From positions 185,995-249,994 of the forward strand of contig NZ_QGGO01000004.1 of the NCBI RefSeq assembly GCF_003148625.1: a DNA stretch of 64,000 bases, read 5' to 3'. Source of the stretch: Arcicella aurantiaca. Lineage in GTDB: Bacteria > Bacteroidota > Bacteroidia > Cytophagales > Spirosomataceae. The notes beneath the pieces are model-generated. The model ran no database searches and was not told where the DNA came from. It saw nothing but the letters and a program-made list of their open reading frames with translations. Position 1 is the first letter of the stretch; every line of letters begins with the position of its first letter. Shown piece by piece: positions 37,001-45,020 of the stretch. Made by a program: the position numbers and the translations under genes.

Positions 37001-37379
37001 ATTTGAACGTTTCTTGAGCAGAATTAACATTGATACCGTTAGTTTCTTGATGAAAGCGGATATGCCAGAAATCCAAGAAGCAGAAGCTCCAAAAGCACAG
37101 CCAAAGCAAGCTCCTCAACCCAAATTACAAACGCAAAAAGATGATGCACTTTCAGCATTAATTGGCGGTTTGGCAGGTGGCAGAGGTGACGAGCAAGACT
37201 ATCACGACCCAAGTGCTGGTCAGACTGCCGAGAAAATTGTACCACGTCAAGCCATTAAAATTGCAGACCGTAACCAAAGAGTAACGGTACAGTACAGAGA
37301 CGGTTCAATTAAAGAAAATGTCAAGTACAAAACCGTTGAACAGGATGTTGAAAAAGGCACAGCAGTGATAATAGCTTAA
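34002..37379 (+). CDS. secA: Preprotein translocase subunit SecA
   Basis: This 1125-residue ATPase drives proteins through SecYEG. Walker A ATGEGKTLV is at about 197-205, VTVNDYLAKRD and DEVDS(V)LIDDARTPLIISG follow, and TNMAGRGTDIKL and RGRAGRQGD close the second motor domain. The preprotein cross-linking domain carries an inserted stretch (about 345-430), as in other Bacteroidota SecA. There is no C-terminal Cys zinc motif; the end is VEKGTAVIIA. The long Pro/Gln-rich linker (APKAQPKQAPQPK) is near residue 1030. Confidence 0.97.
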   Translation: MINYITKAVTKLFGTKSERDIKELMPYVEKTNAEFSKLRNLSDEQLRQQTAELKEIIQKNLAKIDADISDLKMEVEANPEMSVDAKETIFNQIDTLGLDRNKQLEVVLLDILPRAFAIVKETARRFTEHKKLEVPATVHDKFIAAKKKNVEIVGDNAIWHNKWNAAGNEIEWNMVHYDVQLIGGVVLHQGKISEMATGEGKTLVSTLPAFLNALAGRGVHLVTVNDYLAKRDSEWNAPLFEFHGLTVDCIDKHEPNTDERRQAYLADITYGTNNEFGFDYLRDNMARTPEEQVQRKHHYAMVDEVDSVLIDDARTPLIISGPMARGDEQEFDAFNPLVARMVEQQKKLVQDLLVEAKKLIAAGNKKEGGLALFRAYRGLPKARPVIKYLSETGIKQIMQETENIYLAENQKLMPEADAPLMFTIEEKNNQVEMTEKGLTFMTRMVENPDFFVIPDLSVDLTTIEKKAEITEQERLLEKEALIRDYSAKTQRIHTVSQLLKAYTLFEKNVEYIVDETDGKVKIVDESTGRIMEGRRYSDGLHQAIEAKESVNIEDATQTYATITLQNYFRMYHKLCGMTGTAETEAGEFWTIYKLDVVTIPTNRQISRFDHEDKVYKTVREKYSAVADEIQELVDGGRPVLVGTTSVDNSELLSRMLSIRKIQHNVLNAKQHAREADIVAEAGHSGKVTIATNMAGRGTDIKLSADAKKSGGLAIVGTERHESRRVDRQLRGRAGRQGDVGSSQFFLSLEDDLMRKFGSDRIAKVMDRMGMEEGEVIQHSMITSSVERAQKKVEENNFGIRKRLLEYDDVMNYQRNAIYKRRQNALFGERLALDIANNTYDVCSEIIQNNPNFDELELRCIEILGIVPPFSRDEIGKFNTQQRTTRLYEAAEQHYHAKNKGLMEKVVNFAKEALSHGYTGMQVPIVSGNMMSQMFADAQETIDTNGRKLIQEMEKSIALSLIDQEWKEHLRDMDDLKQSVQNASYEQKDPLLIYKFEAVKLFERFLSRINIDTVSFLMKADMPEIQEAEAPKAQPKQAPQPKLQTQKDDALSALIGGLAGGRGDEQDYHDPSAGQTAEKIVPRQAIKIADRNQRVTVQYRDGSIKENVKYKTVEQDVEKGTAVIIA

Positions 37380-37406
37380 TAACTTAAATATTATTACATT
37401 TCTATT

Positions 37407-37441
37407 AAAGTCGTCCTAAATCCAATTTTAGGACGACTTTT
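37407..37441 (+). terminator. Terminator after secA with stem shared with the proS terminator
   Basis: AAAGTCGTCCTAAA pairs with TTTTAGGACGACTTT around a short loop, then T. It shares its outer 13 bases per arm with 17457-17494. Confidence 0.85.
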
Positions 37442-37544
37442 CTGTGTAAGAGAATCAAAAATGAGTAGAATTATAAAACGGTAATCTCTTTAATTACAAA
37501 AATCTGTATCTTTACACTATTAGTTAACAAACTCCAAATAGTTT

Positions 37545-37934
37545 ATGGCAAAAATTTTACAATTAAGTACATTTGAATCTGATGCAGGCGACCTAACCGT
37601 TTTTGAAAAAATATTACCCGGAGATATTAAAAGAGTATTTTACATTAGAGGGAAAGAGGGACATGAAAGAGGTGGACACCGCCATGTGAATACTTGGCAA
37701 GCATTAATTTGTATATCAGGAAATTGCAGAGTTTGGGTAGATAATAATGAAACACAAGAATATTTTCAATTAGATTCTCCTAACAAATGTCTTTTATTAG
37801 CACCTGAGGATTGGCACGTTATGGATGAATTTACAGATACATCTATTCTTTTAGTCTTAGCAAATACACAGTACTCTCAAGCTGACTATATATTTGAGCC
37901 ATATACACAGGCAGCTCCAATTGTTAATACTTGA
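37545..37934 (+). CDS. FdtA/QdtA-type sugar 3,4-ketoisomerase (cupin)
   Basis: This 129-residue cupin has DIKRVFYIRGKEGHERGGHR with HVNTWQALICISGNCRVWVD next, the motif of TDP-4-keto-6-deoxyglucose 3,4-ketoisomerases (FdtA, QdtA, WxcM C-terminal domain). His66 and the neighbouring Glu/Arg are the likely active-site residues. It makes the 3-keto sugar that the next gene would aminate. It is the first gene of a compact four-gene run, and TATCTTTA about 40 bases before its start is a weak -7 candidate. Confidence 0.88.
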   Translation: MAKILQLSTFESDAGDLTVFEKILPGDIKRVFYIRGKEGHERGGHRHVNTWQALICISGNCRVWVDNNETQEYFQLDSPNKCLLLAPEDWHVMDEFTDTSILLVLANTQYSQADYIFEPYTQAAPIVNT

Positions 37935-37945
37935 TTTTGAATTAA

Positions 37946-39034
37946 ATGCAAATACCTTTTCTCAATCTTAAATCTACAAATCAGATTTATGAAGCCCAAA
38001 TCACAGAAGAAATTTCCAAAGCAGTTTGTTCTGGGTGGTATATTTTAGGAGAAAGATTAAAACAATTTGAAACCAGTTTTGCCAACTATTGTGGCGTAAA
38101 ATATTGTATTGGAGTAGCCAACGGCTTAGATGCCCTAACAATCATGCTTAAAGCCTCTGAATTTCCTAAGGATTCAGAAGTTATTGTTCCTGCTAATTCT
38201 TATATTGCTACTATTTTAGCGGTATCAAACGCCAACCTTGTACCCGTACCAGTTGAGCCAATCTTAGACGATTACTTAATTAATCCTCATGCAATTGAAC
38301 AGGCAATTACAGCCAAAACAAAAGCCATTTTAGTAACACACCTGTATGGAAGATGTTGTAAAATGGATGAAATTAACGCTATTGCAACAAAATATGGTTT
38401 AAAAGTTTTTGAAGATGCTGCTCAAGCACATGGTGCTATTTACAATAATAAAAAAGCAGGAAACTTATCTGATGGAGCAGGCTTTAGTTTTTACCCTTCC
38501 AAAAATTTAGGAGCAATGGGCGATGCTGGGGCAATCACAACAAATGATGACGCTTTTGCAGAACGCATTTTTGCACTGAGAAATTACGGTTCTTCTCAAA
38601 AATATATATTTGATTATCAAGGATATAATAGTAGATTAAGTGAAATACAAGCCGCCATTTTAAACATAAAATTACCGTATCTCGATACAGAAAATAATTA
38701 TCGTAAAAAAATTGCGAACAGATATTTAACCGAAATAAATAACCCTAAAATTACCCTTCCTATTGCAGACTCTATCAACAATGATGCTTGGCATTTGTTT
38801 GTTATTAGAGTTGAAAATAGAGATTCATTCCGACAATTGCTCAGTGAAAATGGTATTGGAACGGATGTGCATTATCCACTTGCTCCACATCAACAATTGG
38901 CATACAAGTCATGGAATCATTTAACGCTTCCAATTACTGAAAAAATACATCAGCAAGTGGTAAGTTTACCCCTCAATACATCTCTTACAGACGAAGAAAT
39001 ATCCTACATCATTCATTACATTAATACGTATTAA
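37946..39034 (+). CDS. DegT/DnrJ/EryC1/StrS-family sugar aminotransferase
   Basis: This 362-residue PLP enzyme aminates a keto sugar. Lys186 in [18 protein letters not shown] forms the internal aldimine, and EDAAQAHGA (156-164) holds the Asp that pairs with the pyridine nitrogen. The sequence begins [14 protein letters not shown], as in FdtB/QdtB. Together with the cupin this gives a 3-amino-3,6-dideoxyhexose nucleotide. It begins 11 bases after the ketoisomerase ends, so co-expression is likely. Confidence 0.93.
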   Translation: MQIPFLNLKSTNQIYEAQITEEISKAVCSGWYILGERLKQFETSFANYCGVKYCIGVANGLDALTIMLKASEFPKDSEVIVPANSYIATILAVSNANLVPVPVEPILDDYLINPHAIEQAITAKTKAILVTHLYGRCCKMDEINAIATKYGLKVFEDAAQAHGAIYNNKKAGNLSDGAGFSFYPSKNLGAMGDAGAITTNDDAFAERIFALRNYGSSQKYIFDYQGYNSRLSEIQAAILNIKLPYLDTENNYRKKIANRYLTEINNPKITLPIADSINNDAWHLFVIRVENRDSFRQLLSENGIGTDVHYPLAPHQQLAYKSWNHLTLPITEKIHQQVVSLPLNTSLTDEEISYIIHYINTY

Positions 39035-39067
39035 TCATAATTTACCACTTTTTCCAAACACTTTAGA

Positions 39068-39970
39068 ATGTTATTATCTGTCGTTATTCCTGTCTATCAC
39101 GGAGCAGTCACTATAACTAAACTTGTAGAAACAGTACAAGAGCAGTTAAAAGCGTATGCCTTTGAAATCATTTTAATAAATGATGGCAGTAAAGACAATT
39201 CGGAACAGGTATGTATCAATCTTTCTGAACAATATAAAAATATTTCATTTCTTTCTCTACGAAAAAACTTTGGAGAATTTAATGCCGTAATGTGTGGTCT
39301 TTATTATGCCAAAGGGGAATATACAGTCATTATTGATGATGATTTTCAGAATCCTCCATCTGAAATTATCAAACTGTTGAATACTGCCCAAAATGGAAAT
39401 TTCGATGTAGTTTACAGTCAATATGATGAAAAAAAACATCATGCTATAAGAAATTTTGGTAGTTGGTTAGTCAATCAAGTCACAACAACTTTATTCAAAA
39501 AACCTCAAGACTTATACTTATCCAGCTTTAAAATTATCAAAAGAGAGGTTGTAGAAGAAATTTGTAAATACAAAGGGCCTTATCCTTATCTCGACGGTTT
39601 AATTTTTAACATTACCGATAATGTAGGAAAAGTTACGGTTATACATAATGACCGCCACCACGGTGAATCTAATTATACAGCCAAAAAATTAGCCAGTCTA
39701 TTTCTAAATATCATATTTGGCTATTCACTTTTACCTGTTAGGTTATCATTGTTTTTAGGAATGTTATCTACCTTTACAGCACTTATTTTATCAGTCTTGC
39801 AGCTTTTCTCTGTAATTGATTATCCCATTAGATTAGTGGTTTTATTTTTTGGTGGCATACAATTAATCTCAATAGGAATCGTCGGAGAATATATTGGCAA
39901 AACCTTTTTGACACAAGGAAATACGCCTCAATATACACTCAAAATCAAACGTATAAACAATGCTGAATAG
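39068..39970 (+). CDS. Membrane glycosyltransferase, family 2 (polyprenyl-phosphate sugar synthase type)
   Basis: This 300-residue enzyme has the GT-A start LLSVVIPVYHGAVTI, LINDGSKDNSEQ and an IIDDDFQNPP metal motif near residue 92. NFGEFNAVMCGL and HGESNYTAKKLA follow, as in DPM1/GtrB/ArnC-like enzymes. Two C-terminal membrane segments (about 230-255 and 262-288) anchor it. It probably loads a sugar onto undecaprenyl phosphate. The preceding genes suggest the amino-deoxysugar as donor, which is an inference. It overlaps the methyltransferase by 11 bases. Confidence 0.88.
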   Translation: MLLSVVIPVYHGAVTITKLVETVQEQLKAYAFEIILINDGSKDNSEQVCINLSEQYKNISFLSLRKNFGEFNAVMCGLYYAKGEYTVIIDDDFQNPPSEIIKLLNTAQNGNFDVVYSQYDEKKHHAIRNFGSWLVNQVTTTLFKKPQDLYLSSFKIIKREVVEEICKYKGPYPYLDGLIFNITDNVGKVTVIHNDRHHGESNYTAKKLASLFLNIIFGYSLLPVRLSLFLGMLSTFTALILSVLQLFSVIDYPIRLVVLFFGGIQLISIGIVGEYIGKTFLTQGNTPQYTLKIKRINNAE

Positions 39971-40724
39971 TAGTGAAGAAGAATTTAGAATGATGTTTGA
40001 AGCCGAAGAAAAACTTTGGTGGTATAGAATTCTTCACGAAAAAATATCGGCTGAAATTCAATCCAAATTCGGGCAAAATAAAGACATTACTATTTTGGAT
40101 ATTGGCTGTGGAACAGGCGGTTTATTAACTTTTTTACGGACAAATCAATACGCTAATATCCAAGGAATTGATTATTCTGACTATTCGATTCATTTTTCAA
40201 AATCTCGTAATTTGAATGTACAAAAAATGAGTATTGATGATTTGAATACTCATTTTCAAAATCAACAATTTGACGTTATTATTTGCAATGATGTATTTTA
40301 TTGCTTAGATAAAACACAGATTACCAACGCCTTACAGAATATTGCAAACCTTATAAAACCAAACGGCATTTTTCTGTCTAATAATAATGCGTTTCCTATC
40401 TTCTATGGAACACACGACATTGCCGTTGGAGGAAAATGGCGTTTTACCTTAACTGATTTTCAAGATTTTCTGTCAAAATCTCCTCTAAAAATTCATTATC
40501 ATTCTTACTGGACGTGGCTACTTTCACCATTGGTTTTAGCGATTAGGCTTTCTCAACAACTACAATTGAAATTAGGATTGATAGATACTCAAAAATTGGT
40601 TTCAGATGTAAGTGTACCACCACATTGGTTAAATGAGTTCTTCTATAAAATCGTAAAAACGGAGGAGAAAATTCTGAAAAGAGGTTTTTTCGGAAGTTCT
40701 CTTTTTTTGACCGCAACAAAATAA
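39960..40724 (+). CDS. Class I SAM-dependent methyltransferase
   Basis: This 254-residue enzyme has LDIGCGTGGLLTFL (about 46-59) as the SAM-binding motif I, IDYSDYSIHFSKSRN as motif II and FDVIICNDVFYCLD as motif IV. The N-terminus MMFEAEEKLWWYRILHEKI is typical of methyltransferases that work with polyprenyl-linked sugar synthesis. N- or O-methylation of the amino-sugar is a guess. It overlaps the glycosyltransferase by 11 bases, which supports translational coupling. Confidence 0.85.
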   Translation: MLNSSEEEFRMMFEAEEKLWWYRILHEKISAEIQSKFGQNKDITILDIGCGTGGLLTFLRTNQYANIQGIDYSDYSIHFSKSRNLNVQKMSIDDLNTHFQNQQFDVIICNDVFYCLDKTQITNALQNIANLIKPNGIFLSNNNAFPIFYGTHDIAVGGKWRFTLTDFQDFLSKSPLKIHYHSYWTWLLSPLVLAIRLSQQLQLKLGLIDTQKLVSDVSVPPHWLNEFFYKIVKTEEKILKRGFFGSSLFLTATK

Positions 40725-40796
40725 ATAGCCTCATAATTTAGAGTAGATTATTGATTATTAATCATTTAATGTTTTATATAATTGATTAATAATCTC

Positions 40797-42704
40797 ATGA
40801 AAAAACTATCGAAATTTCCTCTATTCAGAATTTACGTATCTATTTTTCTATCGTTCATAACGATTTGGAATTCAAATTCCCAAGCCCTCAAAATTCAGCA
40901 TGATTTAGTGGTGGCTAAAGATGGTTCTGGGGATTTCAGATACATCCAAGACGCCGTTGATGCCATCCGAGTTTATCTTCCAAAACGAATTACTGTTCGT
41001 ATCAAAAAAGGGATTTACAAAGAGAAAATTGTTATTCCAAGTACACTTTCCAACATAACTTTTGTAGGAGAAGAAGGAACTGTGATTAGCTACGATGATT
41101 TTTCGGGCAAAGGAAAAATGGAAACCTTCGATTCCTACACGCTAAAAGTGATGGGAAATGATATTACATTAGAAAATCTCGTTATTGAAAACACCGCAGG
41201 AAGAGTTGGGCAAGCCGTTGCCTTACACATTGAGGGCGACCGTTGCGTAATGCGGAAGTGTAAATTCTTAGGAAATCAGGATACGATTTTTGCTTCGGGA
41301 GAAAATTCTCGACAGCATTTTATCAATTGTTACATCGAAGGAACAGTTGATTTTATTTTCGGTTCATCAACTGCTTTGTTTGAAAATTGTACGATTCACA
41401 GTAAAGTAAATGGCTACGTTTCTGCTGCTTCAACGCCAAATTGGGTAAATTATGGCTACGTTTTCAAGAATTGTAAATTAACCGCCGATGCGGGTGTTGA
41501 CAAAGTTTTCTTGGGTCGTCCGTGGAGAAGTTTTGCAAAAACGGCTTTCATTAATTGTGAATTGGGCAAACACATTGTAGCCACAGGTTGGGATAATTGG
41601 TCGAATGTAGCCAATGAAACTACCACATTTTACGCCGAATACAAAAATTCGGGAGAAGGTGCAAATTTGAATGCAAGAGCAAAATGGTCGCACCAACTAA
41701 GTGATGAAGAAGCGGCTGCTTTTACAACTGAAAAAATATTTGCGGGAAGTTTAAAACCATCCTTAAATACCTTTTGGTCACAGCCTTCGTTCATAGGAAT
41801 TACGGGTAAAATTGATTCTTCTTATTCAAACAATAGTGCCTATCTCAATACCAAAAAGTCGCACCCAATTACCGAAATTGTTCCCGAAAAATCGTTAAGT
41901 TCTGTTAACGAACAAAAAGCAATTAGCTATGGAAAAATTGGAGAAAGAGCTTTGTTATTAGACGTTTTTTCTCCTAAAAAAGTAGCTAAAAAAGCATTAC
42001 CAGCCATTATAATCATTCACGGAGGTGGTTGGAGAACAGGAAATAGAACGCAACATCATCAATTGGCAAGGCGTTTGGCAGACTTAGGGTATGTATGTTT
42101 TACGCCCGAATATCGACTTTCTACCGAAGCACTTTATCCTGCCGCAGTTTATGATTTAAAAACGGCTTTGCGTTGGATGAAAGCCAATGCTCAAACTTAT
42201 AATATTGATACCAATCGGATTGCAACTTTAGGATTTTCGGCAGGCGGACAACTTTCTGCATTCATGGGTGTAACTGCTCAAAACCCGTATTTTGAAGGAA
42301 ATAATGCTAATTTAAACCATTCGAGTAAAGTGCAAGCGGTGGTGGATATTGATGGTACACTTTCGTTTGTTCACGCAGAATCAGGGGAAGGTGATGACCG
42401 AAAAAATACATCTGCCGCAACTTATTGGTTTGGCTACTCGAAAGCGGATAATTTAAAACTTTGGGAAGAAGCCTCTCCGCTCACTCACGTGGGCAAAAAC
42501 ACCCCTCCTATGTTATTTCTAAACAGTTCTGTTGATAGAATGCACGCTGGACGAGAAGATTTTAGAAAGGTTTTAGACCAGAATAATATTTATTCAGAAG
42601 TACATTCTTTTCCAGATTCACCACATTCATTTTGCCTATTCAATCCGTGGTTCGAGCCGACTATTAAGTATATTGATGAGTTTTTGAAGAAGGTTTTGAA
42701 GTAA
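40797..42704 (+). CDS. Fused pectin methylesterase (CE8) and alpha/beta-hydrolase esterase
   Basis: Taken from ATG at 40797; a TTG 15 bases earlier is less likely. 635 residues. After a signal-anchor (about 10-30) residues 35-320 form a pectinesterase beta-helix, with QD (161-162), VDFIFG (Asp185) and LGRPWR (Arg241, Trp243). Residues 375-635 form an alpha/beta-hydrolase with HGGG (408-411), GFSAGG (Ser481), SVDRMH (Asp580) and SPHS (His610). The two esterases would remove methyl and perhaps acetyl groups from pectin. No SusC/D pair is nearby. A tandem palindrome array follows. Confidence 0.92.
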   Translation: MKKLSKFPLFRIYVSIFLSFITIWNSNSQALKIQHDLVVAKDGSGDFRYIQDAVDAIRVYLPKRITVRIKKGIYKEKIVIPSTLSNITFVGEEGTVISYDDFSGKGKMETFDSYTLKVMGNDITLENLVIENTAGRVGQAVALHIEGDRCVMRKCKFLGNQDTIFASGENSRQHFINCYIEGTVDFIFGSSTALFENCTIHSKVNGYVSAASTPNWVNYGYVFKNCKLTADAGVDKVFLGRPWRSFAKTAFINCELGKHIVATGWDNWSNVANETTTFYAEYKNSGEGANLNARAKWSHQLSDEEAAAFTTEKIFAGSLKPSLNTFWSQPSFIGITGKIDSSYSNNSAYLNTKKSHPITEIVPEKSLSSVNEQKAISYGKIGERALLLDVFSPKKVAKKALPAIIIIHGGGWRTGNRTQHHQLARRLADLGYVCFTPEYRLSTEALYPAAVYDLKTALRWMKANAQTYNIDTNRIATLGFSAGGQLSAFMGVTAQNPYFEGNNANLNHSSKVQAVVDIDGTLSFVHAESGEGDDRKNTSAATYWFGYSKADNLKLWEEASPLTHVGKNTPPMLFLNSSVDRMHAGREDFRKVLDQNNIYSEVHSFPDSPHSFCLFNPWFEPTIKYIDEFLKKVLK

Positions 42705-42716
42705 GGTTTATATATT

Positions 42717-42968
42717 TTGCCACGAAGACTCTAAGTTATTATTAGAAAAACTTTGAGCCTTTGTGGCAAATACAAATATTGCCACGAAAGCACGAAGACT
42801 CTAAGTTATTATTAGAAAAACTTTGAGCCTTTGTGGCAAATACAAATATTGCCACGAAGACACAAAGGCTCTAAGTTATTATTAGAAAAACTTTAGAGCC
42901 TTCGTGTCTTCGTGGCAAAACAAATACAAACAGAAATAACAATACTTTAGAGCCTTCGTGGCAAAACA
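42717..42968. repeat. Tandem array of palindromic units GCCACGAA...TTTGTGGC
   Basis: Three full units start at 42719, 42781 and 42851, of 62, 70 and about 67 bases, and a partial unit follows at about 42941. Each begins GCCACGAAG and ends TTTGTGGCAAATACAAA or TTCGTGGC, with CTCTAAGTTATTATTAG in the middle, so each unit is itself a hairpin. The array fills the convergent gap between the pectinesterase fusion and the polytopic membrane gene. Confidence 0.85.
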
Positions 42969-42974
42969 TAAATA

Positions 42975-44435
42975 TCATTTTTTCAAAAAATACCGCTCAA
43001 AAACAGAATCTTTCTTCAAAGAATATTCCAAGACCGCCGATTCATCTCCATAAGCAACTCGCTGAAATTCAAGCATATTGGTAGCTTTAAAAATAAATGG
43101 TTTTTCAATTGTTGTAAGAATTTTTGCAGGAAAAATCCCTTTTTCAAGTTGATTTATATTAGAAAGAGAATTGAAAAACAGAACGAATAAAATTATCCCA
43201 CCCGATACCGACTTCCAATTTAACCTTTCAATCACCGAAATTCCAACTAAAATAGAAAGCATAAAAAAAGATGGAAAAGAAACTCTGATATTAAAATCGT
43301 TATAAATTCCAATTCTATAAATGGCAATTAAACAAGGAAAAAACACCGCAATTATCCAAAGTAATTTAGGCGTATTTTCATACAATCGTAAAAGTATTCC
43401 CCAACCAATAAAGTTTGAAAAAGCATAAAGTAAATAGAAGAATAACCACCAAGAAACACCCGTTTGCCAAATAAATTCAGTATTGTTCGCATGAACACCT
43501 TCGGTACTAATAAAATAGAGTATCAACGGAATAAATGAAATAGTAAGTAAAAACATTAATCCCAAATCCTTTCTTTTTGTAGCAGAAAAGACATTTTTAA
43601 AGTTTATCAAAAAACTAATCGCTACAAACGGAAACAAACCAATCGTTGTTAATGGACTCCAAAACATGGTTGAAAGTAACATCAATAACAAATATTTCAA
43701 ATCACTTTCAGATTGCTTTTTTCTAAATTCTTCAATAATCATACACGCCCCCAAACAGGCAGGTAACGTATGTTGCGTAGCCCATGCGTAGTTCTTCACA
43801 AATGATTGTGTAATGAGTTTAAACTGATTTAATTGAAAATAATAAGGTTGTAAATATTCTTGGAAAAATTCAACATTCATTAATAGCTTTACCGCTATCC
43901 AAGTATTGGAAAATACGACTACTACCAATAAAATTGAAAATGCGTTTTTAGGTGTAAAGGTTGTAATCCAAGTAAAGACAAGACTCAAACCAAGAACACT
44001 CCAAATGAAAGAAATGTATCTACAAGTTGCCAAGCCAAAAACCTTTGCCAATAAAGCAGAAGGCAAATAATAACCTGTATAATAACAAAGATAAGTTTGT
44101 TGTTTGGCGTAATAAACGGGTAAGTCGTTGGTTATTAAATCATAATATTTAAAATTATTTGCCTGAAAATCATACGTTTGCGGTCGAAATTCACCAATTC
44201 CTAAAACGAAATTAAGCACGATTGACAAAAAGATACTTAAAACAATATTTTGAAGTGTTAAAGTATTAATTGGAGCTTGAATACCTTGTTGAAAAACAGT
44301 TTTCCAAGTATAAAAACTAATAAAAAGCACACAAGGAATGCTAATCCAGAGGTGAACCCAAGTAAGTAGAAACAAAATTGACGGAATCAGTAAATATAAA
44401 ATACTAACTATTTTAAGTGTTCTGAGTGATTTCAT
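42975..44435 (-). CDS. Polytopic membrane protein, possibly a GT-C-like enzyme
   Basis: This 486-residue protein has about ten to twelve membrane segments. A large loop after the second (about 82-120, with GEFRPQTYDFQANNFKYYDL) has the position and Asp/Glu content often seen in lipid-linked-sugar glycosyltransferases. No family was recognised with confidence. The C-terminal soluble tail is about 55 residues. It could belong with the surface-glycan genes upstream, but it is on the opposite strand. Confidence 0.7.
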   Translation of the reverse strand: MKSLRTLKIVSILYLLIPSILFLLTWVHLWISIPCVLFISFYTWKTVFQQGIQAPINTLTLQNIVLSIFLSIVLNFVLGIGEFRPQTYDFQANNFKYYDLITNDLPVYYAKQQTYLCYYTGYYLPSALLAKVFGLATCRYISFIWSVLGLSLVFTWITTFTPKNAFSILLVVVVFSNTWIAVKLLMNVEFFQEYLQPYYFQLNQFKLITQSFVKNYAWATQHTLPACLGACMIIEEFRKKQSESDLKYLLLMLLSTMFWSPLTTIGLFPFVAISFLINFKNVFSATKRKDLGLMFLLTISFIPLILYFISTEGVHANNTEFIWQTGVSWWLFFYLLYAFSNFIGWGILLRLYENTPKLLWIIAVFFPCLIAIYRIGIYNDFNIRVSFPSFFMLSILVGISVIERLNWKSVSGGIILFVLFFNSLSNINQLEKGIFPAKILTTIEKPFIFKATNMLEFQRVAYGDESAVLEYSLKKDSVFERYFLKK

Positions 44436-44520
44436 GTTTGAAATTAAGTCAAATTTAGACCATAAGCAAAAACCAGTTTAGACAAGCTCATTTAGTCAAT
44501 TCCATTTAGACTTTATTTTG

Positions 44521-44528
44521 TACCTTTG
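44521..44528 (+). promoter_or_regulatory. -7 promoter element of the TA-Uma2-ffh run
   Basis: TACCTTTG is a perfect TAnnTTTG match, 27 bases before the ATG of the antitoxin gene. A good -33 TTTG was not identified. Confidence 0.55.
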
Positions 44529-44554
44529 TTGTAAACATAAAATTGTTCGTGAAT

Positions 44555-44761
44555 ATGACATCAATGGTAATTACTCCTCGAAATAAATCTGAGATGAAAT
44601 TATTATCAGATTTATTCAAAAAAATGCAAATTCAAACGCAATTAGTTTCTGATGAAATTCAAGAAGATTTGGGTTTAGCAATGATGATGAAAGAAGCAGA
44701 CCGTAGTGAAAAAGTTTCGAGGGAAAGCATTATGGCAAAACTTAGAAAGCATGAAGGTTGA
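44555..44761 (+). CDS. Putative antitoxin
   Basis: Taken from ATG at 44555, 68 residues; a TTG four codons upstream is possible. SMVITPRNKSEMKLLSDLFK and QEDLGLAMMMKEADRSEKVS resemble small Bacteroidota antitoxins that precede RelE/ParE toxins, with a beta strand and then helices. It overlaps the next gene by 11 bases, so the two are translated together. It would bind its own promoter and neutralise the toxin. Confidence 0.72.
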   Translation: MTSMVITPRNKSEMKLLSDLFKKMQIQTQLVSDEIQEDLGLAMMMKEADRSEKVSRESIMAKLRKHEG

Positions 44762-45017
44762 CTTTTTAGCAAAGTTTGATAAAGATGTAGATAATATTCT
44801 TGATAAATCTATTTTAGAAGATATTGCTGATGTAATCGAAACGGTTGAACTCGCTGAAAATATTACAGAACTGAAAAATATAAAAAAATTAGTTGGTTTT
44901 AAAAACGCTTATCGAATTAAAATAGGAAAATACAGAATTGGTTTTTTCTTTGAAAATCAGACAGTTGAATTTGCTCGGGTAGTCCATCGAAAGGATATTT
45001 ATAAAATTTTCCCATAA
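44751..45017 (+). CDS. RelE/ParE-family toxin
   Basis: Taken from MKVDFLAKFDKDVDNILDKS, 88 residues; earlier starts would push translation into the antitoxin. The C-terminal half NIKKLVGFKNAYRIKIGKYR and IGFFFENQTVEFARVVHRKD is the RelE/ParE core: YRI-x-IG-x-YRI strand pair and a His/Lys/Arg tail. RelE toxins cut mRNA on the ribosome and ParE toxins inhibit gyrase, and which of the two applies cannot be told. The frame is intact. Confidence 0.85.
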   Translation: MKVDFLAKFDKDVDNILDKSILEDIADVIETVELAENITELKNIKKLVGFKNAYRIKIGKYRIGFFFENQTVEFARVVHRKDIYKIFP

Positions 45018-45020
45018 ACC

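Noticed and set aside
42717-42968. CRISPR array
   Set aside because: The repeat units are themselves palindromes and contiguous. There are no unique spacers of even length and no cas gene.
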